NCBI GenBank assembly: GCA_964370115.1
Contig: CAYJIA010000005.1
Location: forward strand, 1-64,000
DNA: 64,000 nucleotides
Source of the DNA: SIG603 sp964370115
GTDB lineage: Bacteria; Bacillota; Clostridia; Oscillospirales; Acutalibacteraceae
Direction: 5' to 3'
The notes beneath the pieces were generated by a model. It saw only the letters and a list, made by a program, of their open reading frames with translations. It made no database searches and was not told the origin of the DNA. Every line of letters starts with the position of its first letter. The stretch's first letter is position 1. Positions 58,297-64,000 of this stretch are shown one piece after another. Made by a program: the position numbers and the translations under genes.

Positions 58297-59649
58297 TTGA
58301 AAAATAATAATACACTTATAAACGGTAGTGTAACTAAATCTTTGGTGAGCTTTACGGTACCGATTTTACTTGCACTGTTTTTGCAGATACTTTACGGCTC
58401 TGTCGACATGTTTATAGTCGGAAATTTTGGCACCGTGTCCGACGTGTCTGGTGTTTCAACGGGAAGTCAGCTTATGAACACCATTACCTCCATTTGCACT
58501 GGTTTTGCAATGGGTTCTACCATACTTATAGGCCAAAAAATAGGACAAGGTCAAAAAAAAGACGTCGCCTCGATTATTTTCAATTCGGTAGTGATATTTT
58601 TAGCAATGGCGGTTGCAATCACTGTCATTATACTTATATTTTTAAATAATATAGTTCCTATGCTAAACACCCCAAGTGATGCGGTAGAAGAGACCACACA
58701 GTATCTGCTTTACTGCTCAATCGGTATAGTGATGATATTCTCGTTTAATATTTTAGGAAGTATTTTCAGGGGACTTGGAGACTCCAAAACACCTTTAATT
58801 GCAGTCGGAATTGCCTGTTTTTTCAACATAGTAGGCGACTTAATTTTAGTTGCTGTTTTTAAAATGGGTGCGGGAGGAGCCGCAATCGCAACGGTTTTGG
58901 CGCAAACTTTAAGCGTTGTAATTTGCATTGTAATTATACGTAAAAAAAGCGGACTTTTACCCAAATTTGAAAAACGCGACCTAAAAATACATTCGTCGCA
59001 TATAAAAAGGATTTTAACTTTAGGCGCACCTGTGGCACTACAAAGCGGTATAGTTAGCATATCATTTTTGATGATAACCGTTGTTGTAAACCAGTTTGGC
59101 GTTATTTTCTCGGCATCTGTGGGAGTTACCGAAAAACTTACAGGCATAATAATGCTTATTCCAATAGCCTTTATGCAGTCCATGTCGGTCTTTGTTGCAC
59201 AAAACTATGGCGCCTCAAAGATATCCCGTGCTAAAAAAGGCATGTTTGTTGGAATGTTTATATCCCTTGCCTTTGGTGTCATAATGTTCTTCTTCTCATT
59301 TTTTTCAGGAGAAGTGCTAATAAGAATTTTTAGTAGTGACGAAGCTGTGATAAAAGAAGCTACTCAGTATTTAAAAGCATATGCATTTGATACAATTTTT
59401 GTAGCTGTGATGTTTTGTATGACAGGCTATTTTAGCGGTTGTGGAAAAACCGTGTTTGTCATGATACAAGCAATAGTTGGTGCAGTACTCATACGTTTGC
59501 CACTAACAATAATTTTAAGCGGCATCACTCCTGTGTCTTTATTCACAATAGGCCTCTCAACTCCAATTGCAACCCTTTTACAAATCGTGATGTGTGTGGT
59601 ATACTATTTTATGATAAATAAAAAGTTAAGCGCGTTGGAAAAAGCATGA
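58297..59649 (+). CDS. MATE-family efflux transporter
   Basis: This 450-residue polytopic membrane protein of the MATE family has about 12 helices in two pseudo-symmetric halves. Typical segments are VTKSLVSFTVPILLALFLQILYGSVDMFIVG and LGAPVALQSGIVSISF. It exports drugs or metabolites using a Na+ or H+ gradient; the cargo is unknown. The TTG at 58297 is preferred to one at 58279 because AAGGAG is 7 bases upstream. Structured repeat copy 5 begins at the very next base after its stop. Confidence 0.93.
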   Translation: MKNNNTLINGSVTKSLVSFTVPILLALFLQILYGSVDMFIVGNFGTVSDVSGVSTGSQLMNTITSICTGFAMGSTILIGQKIGQGQKKDVASIIFNSVVIFLAMAVAITVIILIFLNNIVPMLNTPSDAVEETTQYLLYCSIGIVMIFSFNILGSIFRGLGDSKTPLIAVGIACFFNIVGDLILVAVFKMGAGGAAIATVLAQTLSVVICIVIIRKKSGLLPKFEKRDLKIHSSHIKRILTLGAPVALQSGIVSISFLMITVVVNQFGVIFSASVGVTEKLTGIIMLIPIAFMQSMSVFVAQNYGASKISRAKKGMFVGMFISLAFGVIMFFFSFFSGEVLIRIFSSDEAVIKEATQYLKAYAFDTIFVAVMFCMTGYFSGCGKTVFVMIQAIVGAVLIRLPLTIILSGITPVSLFTIGLSTPIATLLQIVMCVVYYFMINKKLSALEKA

Positions 59650-59809
59650 AAGTTTTACTAAATTTTTTTCAAAAAATTTCAGGTTCTTAGGACTGCGTCC
59701 TAAGTCGTTTTTCGCAAAAAACGAAACCCAATCCCAAGAAACGAATTTTTGAAAGTGAATTTTGCACAAGGTGCAAAAGAGAAAACTTTTTGAAAGAAAA
59801 AAGTTTTCT
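59650..59809 (+). repeat. Five-hairpin intergenic repeat, copy 5
   Basis: It begins AAGTTTTAC directly after the MATE TGA stop. H1 is AAATTTTTT/AAAAAATTT, H2 CTTAGGAC/GTCCTAAG, H3 TCGTTTTT/AAAAACGA, H4 TTTTGCAC/GTGCAAAA and H5 AGAAAACTTTTT/AAAAAGTTTTCT. Like copy 2 it is fused to a stop codon. Confidence 0.85.
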
Positions 59810-59838
59810 AAAGTCAATCGTATTTTTCCAAAAAGCAC

Positions 59839-59867
59839 TTGCAATTATATCTTTTTTATGGTAATAT
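59839..59867 (+). promoter_or_regulatory. Sigma-A promoter of rplS
   Basis: TTGCAA and TAATAT have a 17-bp spacer; the predicted start near 59874 leaves a 135-base leader before rplS. Confidence 0.75.
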
Positions 59868-59873
59868 ATTTAG

Positions 59874-60008
59874 GCATTTGGAAACCGCAAGTTCTCAAAA
59901 GCTGCTTGCTGGGGTTCATAGCCCGGTTTAAAACCGAGTATTTGAAGCGGACAGTCCTCTGTCATAATGGCATGAATGTCGGAAATAATTTATTGGAGGA
60001 ATAAAAAA
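59874..60008 (+). ncRNA. Structured leader of rplS (possible L19 autoregulatory leader)
   Basis: The leader has three readable helices: AACC-GCAAG with CTTGC-...-GGTT, CGGTT/AACCG, and GACAG/CTGTC with the loop TCCT. The GGAGG ribosome site is at 59995. L19 leaders are known in Firmicutes upstream of rplS and are thought to bind L19 for feedback. The position and size match, but I could not compare with the consensus. Confidence 0.5.
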
Positions 60009-60353
60009 ATGGATGCACTAAAACTTATGGTAAACGAATCAGTTAAAGCTGAATTACCACAATTCAACATCGGTGACACAGTTAAAGTCGGTGTTAACAT
60101 TCGTGAAGGCGAAAAAGAAAGAGTTCAAAACTTCGAGGGTACAGTTATTGCTAGAAAAGGCAGTGGCGTTAGCGAAACTTTCACAGTCCGTCGTGTTGCT
60201 TACGGCGTTGGCGTAGAGAGAGTTTTCCCACTTCACTCACCTAATGTAAAAGACGTTACTGTAATCAGAAGAGGTCGTGTAAGAAGAGCTAAACTATACT
60301 ACTTACGTGACAGAGTTGGTAAAGCTGCGAAAGTTAAACAACAAATTAAATAA
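60009..60353 (+). CDS. rplS: 50S ribosomal protein L19
   Basis: L19 is located at the 30S-50S interface. The 114-residue protein includes FNIGDTVKVGVNIREGEKERVQNFEG and RRVAYGVGVERVFPLHSPNV, the diagnostic regions. ATG 60009 follows GGAGG by 9 bases; 33 upstream in-frame bases starting at an ATG at 59976 are part of the leader. A terminator follows at 60364. Confidence 0.97.
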   Translation: MDALKLMVNESVKAELPQFNIGDTVKVGVNIREGEKERVQNFEGTVIARKGSGVSETFTVRRVAYGVGVERVFPLHSPNVKDVTVIRRGRVRRAKLYYLRDRVGKAAKVKQQIK

Positions 60354-60363
60354 TCTTTCATAT

Positions 60364-60397
60364 AAAAAGGACATTTTATTAAAATTGTCCTTTTTTT
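60364..60397 (+). terminator. Intrinsic terminator of rplS
   Basis: AAAAAGGACA pairs with TGTCCTTTTT around a 12-base loop and is followed by more T. Confidence 0.85.
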
Positions 60398-60416
60398 ATT
60401 TTTTATCATATTTTGT

Positions 60417-60445
60417 TTTACTTTTTCTGCATTTAGTGGTATTAT
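60417..60445 (+). promoter_or_regulatory. Promoter of the lepB operon
   Basis: TTTACT and TATTAT with a 17-bp spacer; the predicted start is about 40 bases before lepB. Confidence 0.6.
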
Positions 60446-60488
60446 AACCATATATGATTATTTATCAGCTATAAGGAGTGTAAAATAT

Positions 60489-61091
60489 ATGAACGAAACA
60501 CAGCTTAACATAGAAAATTCAGAAGAGCACGGTCCAGAAATTACAAAAAAAGGAAAAATTGTTTTTGGTATTTATGAATGGGTGGGCGAACTCGCCGTGG
60601 CTATAGTTGTCATGGTTATTGTTTGCTCGCTTTTTTTTAGAATAGTGACAGTAAACGGAATTTCAATGGAGCCGAACTATTATGAAAATGACAGAGTAAT
60701 GGTGACTTCTCTTATGCCACAGTATAATGCAGGTGACGTTGTGGTAATTGTAGATTATCCACAGGAACCTATGATTAAAAGAATAATCGCAACCGAGGGT
60801 CAAGTAGTAGACATCGACGAAGCAACAAGCAGTGTCACCGTGGACGGAGTTGTCTTTGAAGACGCAGTTTACGGCATAGAAGAGGGAATTACAACAGGCG
60901 GAAACACAGCCCTTGATACTCTAACTTTTCCACAAACTGTGCCTGATGGTCATGTTTTTGTATTAGGTGATAACAGAATAGTATCAAAAGACAGCCGTTA
61001 TACAGAAATAGGAATGGTAGACACAAGGGAAATTATCGGTAAAAGCGTACTTAAAGTATATCCTTTTTCCGATTTTGGAACGGTGACTTAA
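60489..61091 (+). CDS. lepB: Signal peptidase I
   Basis: This membrane serine protease removes signal peptides from exported proteins. The 200-residue protein has one N-terminal membrane helix (about 32-57), the catalytic Ser in NGISMEPN, the catalytic Lys in MIKRIIATEG and the GDNRIVSKDSR box. The length matches the short Gram-positive forms. It is 37 bases before rbgA. Confidence 0.96.
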   Translation: MNETQLNIENSEEHGPEITKKGKIVFGIYEWVGELAVAIVVMVIVCSLFFRIVTVNGISMEPNYYENDRVMVTSLMPQYNAGDVVVIVDYPQEPMIKRIIATEGQVVDIDEATSSVTVDGVVFEDAVYGIEEGITTGGNTALDTLTFPQTVPDGHVFVLGDNRIVSKDSRYTEIGMVDTREIIGKSVLKVYPFSDFGTVT

Positions 61092-61128
61092 AGATACCTA
61101 AGATAATAAAAAATAATGAGGTAAAAAA

Positions 61129-62064
61129 ATGGACATGCATAAAAAAAGAAAAATGAGACAAGAACAGCAAGGTAGCTTTGACGCGCCTGACAACAACGGT
61201 GCCTTGAATATACAGTGGTTTCCAGGTCATATGGCAAAAACTAAAAGAGCAATGGAGACCTCGCTGAAAATGGTTGACGTTGTAGGCGAGATTTTAGACG
61301 CTCGTATACCGATTAGCAGTCAAAACCCTGTAATTAAAAGCATAGTTCAAAGTAAACCTAGAATTGTTCTTTTAAATAAAGCTGATGTTGCAGACCCTAA
61401 GCAAACCGAAAAATGGGTGAATTTCTATAAAAGCAAAAATATACCCGCAATTGCACTTGATTGCAGAAGCGGCAGGGGATTAAACCAACTTTTACCTGCA
61501 TGTAAAAGTGTTTTAACAGAGCAAATGGCAGCATGGAGCCGAAAAGGCATGGTCGGTAGGGCTATTAGAATCATGATAGTAGGCGTGCCAAATGTCGGCA
61601 AATCCTCGCTTATAAATAAAATGTGCCAATCTGGAAAAATCGGTAAGGCAGATGTACAGGACAGACCTGGAGTCACAAGACAAAACCGTTGGTTTACCAT
61701 AGGTAAAGGCTTTGAGCTTTTAGACACTCCAGGCGTTTTATGGCCGAAGTTTGAGGATCCACTTGTTGGACAACGACTTGCCTTTACAGGTGCCGTAAAA
61801 GATGAAATAGTAGACATTGAGGGACTTGCCTGCAAGTTTTTAGAAGAGCTTATGCCACTGTATCCGAATGCTGTTTCAAATAGGTTTAATGTGACGTTTG
61901 ATAACTACGAAGATATGCAAGGCTTTGAGATTTTAGAGGCTATAGGCAGGAAAAGAGGAATGTTAATTTCGGGTGGCGAAATAGATATGCAAAGGGCCGC
62001 CATAGCCGTTTTAGACGAATTTCGTGCTGGCAAACTGGGACGAATTACTTTTGAACATATTTAA
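61129..62064 (+). CDS. rbgA: Ribosome biogenesis GTPase RbgA (YlqF)
   Basis: RbgA is required for late 50S assembly. The 311-residue protein has the circularly permuted order G4 (LLNKADV), G1 (GVPNVGKSSLINKM), G2/G3 (DTPGVLWPK) and the characteristic start IQWFPGHMAKTKRAM. The C-terminal domain is typical of YlqF. It lies in the conserved rplS-lepB-rbgA-rnhB-yraN order. Confidence 0.97.
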   Translation: MDMHKKRKMRQEQQGSFDAPDNNGALNIQWFPGHMAKTKRAMETSLKMVDVVGEILDARIPISSQNPVIKSIVQSKPRIVLLNKADVADPKQTEKWVNFYKSKNIPAIALDCRSGRGLNQLLPACKSVLTEQMAAWSRKGMVGRAIRIMIVGVPNVGKSSLINKMCQSGKIGKADVQDRPGVTRQNRWFTIGKGFELLDTPGVLWPKFEDPLVGQRLAFTGAVKDEIVDIEGLACKFLEELMPLYPNAVSNRFNVTFDNYEDMQGFEILEAIGRKRGMLISGGEIDMQRAAIAVLDEFRAGKLGRITFEHI

Positions 62065-62076
62065 TTTGGAGATAAA

Positions 62077-62667
62077 ATGGATTATAATTTTGAAAATAGC
62101 GCAAGAGAGCAAGGCTTTTTACATATTTGCGGAGTAGACGAAGCAGGACGAGGCCCTTTGGCTGGTGCAGTCTTTGCAGCAGCGGTAATTTTGCCCGAGG
62201 GCTTTGTGATTGAAGGTTTAAATGATTCTAAAAAACTCAGCGAAAAAAAGCGTGAGGCTCTTTTTGATATAATTACCCAAAACGCCTTAGCTTACAGTAT
62301 AAAATCTATAAGCGCAAAAGAAATTGACGAAATAAATATTTTACAAGCAACTCTTAAAGCCATGAAAATGTGTGTAGAAGAAGTAAACGCCGACTATGCG
62401 TTAATAGACGGAAACAAACTTCCACAGCTTGATATAAATGCCGAGTCAATAGTAAAAGGCGATGCAAAAAGTCCGTCAATAGCAGCGGCGTCTATACTTG
62501 CAAAGGTCTCAAGAGATAGAGAAATGATAGAGCTCCACGAAGTTTACCCACAGTATAATTTTAAAAAGCACAAGGCATATGGCACTAAGGAGCATGTAGA
62601 AAAACTCTTAGAGTTTGGCCCCTCACCGATACATAGAATGACTTTTTTGAAAAAGATTTTGAAATAA
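62077..62667 (+). CDS. rnhB: Ribonuclease HII
   Basis: This enzyme cleaves RNA in RNA/DNA hybrids and single ribonucleotides in DNA. The 196-residue protein has CGVDEAGRGPLAG with catalytic Asp and Glu, the second Asp in ALIDGNKLP, and SILAKVSRDREM with the third. It is 12 bases after rbgA and 12 bases before yraN. Confidence 0.96.
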   Translation: MDYNFENSAREQGFLHICGVDEAGRGPLAGAVFAAAVILPEGFVIEGLNDSKKLSEKKREALFDIITQNALAYSIKSISAKEIDEINILQATLKAMKMCVEEVNADYALIDGNKLPQLDINAESIVKGDAKSPSIAAASILAKVSRDREMIELHEVYPQYNFKKHKAYGTKEHVEKLLEFGPSPIHRMTFLKKILK

Positions 62668-62679
62668 GGTCGTGATTTT

Positions 62680-63033
62680 TTGTCTGATAATATAGGCTAT
62701 GTCGCAGAAAAACATATAGGAAACTTTTTAAAGTCTAATGGCTTTAAACTACTTAAATACAACTACCACACTCGCTTTGGCGAAATTGATATAATTGCAA
62801 AAGACAAAGAATATATTTTATTTGTAGAGGTCAAAGCACGAGAACTAGGCGCCTTTGTATCGGGTTTTGAGGCGGTGGACAGAAGAAAGCAAAATAAAAT
62901 CATCTTATCCGCCAAACATTATCTCTTAAATAATCCATCTGAGCTTCAGCCTAGATTCGATGTCGCCTGCGTACATCTTAAAAACTCGAAAATTATTGAC
63001 TTTGACTATCTTGAAAATGCTTTTGGAGAATGA
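62680..63033 (+). CDS. yraN: UPF0102 (YraN)-family endonuclease-like protein
   Basis: This is a 117-residue protein with a predicted endonuclease-like fold; RFGEIDIIAKDKEYILFVEVKAR carries the Asp/Glu/Lys residues of the PD-(D/E)xK-type core. It is usually adjacent to rnhB, as here, and is probably linked to DNA repair or processing. The start TTG has only a weak ribosome site, AAGGT, 9 bases upstream. The reaction is not known. Confidence 0.92.
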   Translation: MSDNIGYVAEKHIGNFLKSNGFKLLKYNYHTRFGEIDIIAKDKEYILFVEVKARELGAFVSGFEAVDRRKQNKIILSAKHYLLNNPSELQPRFDVACVHLKNSKIIDFDYLENAFGE

Positions 63034-63036
63034 TTT

Positions 63037-63948
63037 ATGAACTATTTTGATTTACACTGTGACACTCTTTGTGAATGTCTTATAAAAAACAGGACTTTTA
63101 AAAATAATGATTTACATATAGATTTAAAGCACAGAAATTCATTTGATACATACATTCAGTGCTTTGCTTCTTGGATACAGCCTGACATCAAAGACAAGGC
63201 AAAGAACTTTTTTGACATGCAGGACATACTTAAAACTCAGGCAAAAGAACATAATCTTGATATAATAAAAAACAAAGACGATTTATTAAATGTATCCAAT
63301 GTCGGTATCATACCGACCATTGAAGACGCAGATTTTCTTGCAAGAGATTTTTCTCTTATTGACAAAGCAAAAGAAAATCATATTAAGATGATAGGTCTTA
63401 CTTGGAATAACGATAACGCAATAGGCTCAAGCATCGCTACTGAGAACGACTTAGGAATAAGTGAAACCGGCAGGGACTTTGTAAAGCTAATTGATGAAAA
63501 TAAATTTGTAATTGACCTGTCGCATTCTAGCGAAAAACTTTTTGATGATGTCCTAAAAATTACAAATTCACCATTTGTTTGCTCTCATTCAAACGCAAAA
63601 GGCGTTTGTTCTCATAAGAGAAATTTAAACGACGAGCAAATTAAAGAAATTATAAAAAGAAAAGGACTTATCGGAATTAATTTTTATAAAGACTTTTTAG
63701 ACGATAATGGTGAAAATGCAAATATTGACTCTATTATAAAACATATAGATTATTTTTTAAGCCTAGGCGGTGAAGATGTCATAAGCATGGGAAGTGACTT
63801 TGACGGCGCAGAAGTTCCAGCTGATATTAATGGTATTTCCTATGTCCCAAACATACACAAAAGAATGATAGAGTTAAATTACGACAAAAAGCTAATAAAC
63901 AAAATTTTCTTTTTAAATGCATTTGAATTTTTTGTTAATAAATATTAA
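63037..63948 (+). CDS. Membrane dipeptidase (peptidase M19)
   Basis: This 303-residue zinc dipeptidase family member hydrolyses dipeptides, with dipeptides containing D-amino acids as frequent substrates. Key segments are FDLHCDTL (first HxD metal site), the Glu in IPTIEDAD, FVIDLSHSS, VCSHSNAKGVCSHKRN and SMGSDFDGAEVP (conserved Asp). No signal peptide is visible, so it is cytoplasmic. It starts 3 bases after yraN and precedes a new gene by 21 bases. The physiological substrate is unclear. Confidence 0.92.
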   Translation: MNYFDLHCDTLCECLIKNRTFKNNDLHIDLKHRNSFDTYIQCFASWIQPDIKDKAKNFFDMQDILKTQAKEHNLDIIKNKDDLLNVSNVGIIPTIEDADFLARDFSLIDKAKENHIKMIGLTWNNDNAIGSSIATENDLGISETGRDFVKLIDENKFVIDLSHSSEKLFDDVLKITNSPFVCSHSNAKGVCSHKRNLNDEQIKEIIKRKGLIGINFYKDFLDDNGENANIDSIIKHIDYFLSLGGEDVISMGSDFDGAEVPADINGISYVPNIHKRMIELNYDKKLINKIFFLNAFEFFVNKY

Positions 63949-63969
63949 AATCGAAGGGGAGTTAAGACA

Positions 63970-64000
63970 TTGAAGTATAACAGTACAAGAAACACAGAAA
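63970..64000 (+). CDS. thrC: Start of a probable threonine synthase gene, 3' truncated by the window
   Basis: A TTG start with GGGGAG 8 bases upstream begins MKYNSTRNTE. Clostridial threonine synthases typically begin with M-x-Y-N-S-T-R followed by N or D residues, so thrC is a reasonable guess. Only ten residues are visible, so confidence is low. Confidence 0.45.
   Translation, partial: MKYNSTRNTE

Noticed and set aside
59626..59844. 72-codon minus-strand frame in repeat copy 5
   Set aside because: It is antisense to the repeat and the MATE stop; the sequence is made of hairpin arms.
59762..60004. 80-codon frame ahead of rplS
   Set aside because: It covers the end of repeat copy 5, the promoter and the rplS leader.
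59874..60008. tRNA or riboswitch in the rplS leader
   Set aside because: No cloverleaf with 7-bp acceptor stem and T-arm motif was found, and no known aptamer core was recognised; a ribosomal-protein leader is more likely.

Overview
The window is a low-GC chromosome segment from an anaerobic, endospore-forming member of the Firmicutes, class Clostridia. The evidence is pyruvate:ferredoxin oxidoreductase, the complete spoIIIAA-AH operon, spoIVA, a spoVM-like micro-gene, a GerW/YtfJ protein, RemA, the paired TIGR03960/TIGR03936 proteins, AT-rich sequence with canonical sigma-A promoters, and frequent TTG/GTG starts. Gene order resembles gut Clostridia such as the Oscillospirales/Ruminococcaceae, but that placement is inference. 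There are no rRNA or tRNA genes, phage genes, intact insertion sequences or CRISPR arrays. A run of 100 N (43834-43933) is an assembly gap inside a tandem repeat. Layout: 1-3.5 kb holds the 3' part of nifJ and a HAD phosphatase. 3.5-7.1 kb holds a divergent unit of an AraC regulator facing a SulP transporter, a MIF-like tautomerase and a Gfo/Idh oxidoreductase, with a 21-bp-phased direct repeat between them. 7.1-13.6 kb holds a hydrogenase-like iron-sulfur sensor fused to a chemoreceptor signalling hairpin, a PAP2 phosphatase, a Ca2+-type P-ATPase, a shikimate-kinase-like P-loop protein and a lipoprotein. 13.7-18.4 kb is spoIIIAA-AH. 18.4-24 kb is nusB, a TsaD-like paralogue, xseA, xseB, a prenyl synthase, an RluA-type synthase and a zinc phospholipase C-like protein. 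24-29.7 kb has rpmB on the minus strand, then an M50 protease, scpA, scpB, DUF2953, GerW, a D,D-carboxypeptidase, an RsuA/RluB-type synthase and a GNAT-like protein. 29.8-31 kb is an EAL phosphodiesterase. 31-43.3 kb is the housekeeping run yicC, remA, rpoZ, priA, def, fmt, rsmB, rlmN, stp, prkC, rsgA, thiN; gmk and rpe, usual members of this run, are absent. 43.3-48.3 kb carries a small Cys-containing membrane protein, spoVM, a 150-bp tandem repeat, a SPOCS/LysM protein, spoIVA and a minimal M50 protease. 48.4-55.5 kb has a YczE-like protein and a Bce-type detoxification module (response regulator, kinase, ABC ATPase and permease) interrupted by a SatD-DUF3307 pair with its own promoter. 55.8-59.6 kb has the TIGR03960/TIGR03936 pair and a MATE transporter. 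60-64 kb is rplS with a structured leader, lepB, rbgA, rnhB, yraN, an M19 dipeptidase and the first codons of a probable thrC. The signals that genes do not explain are: (1) a five-copy intergenic repeat of about 165 bp (near 3.1, 3.4, 49.2, 55.6 and 59.7 kb) whose five hairpins are kept by compensatory changes between copies and whose 5' end lies at or close to stop codons; (2) the SatD protein, whose motifs and spacing resemble a class III nucleotidyl cyclase or GGDEF fold joined to a helix-turn-helix and paired with a membrane protein; (3) the hydrogenase-like chemoreceptor; (4) a MITE-like element, a tandem hairpin array, and several leader structures next to nusB, rplS and the D,D-carboxypeptidase gene.
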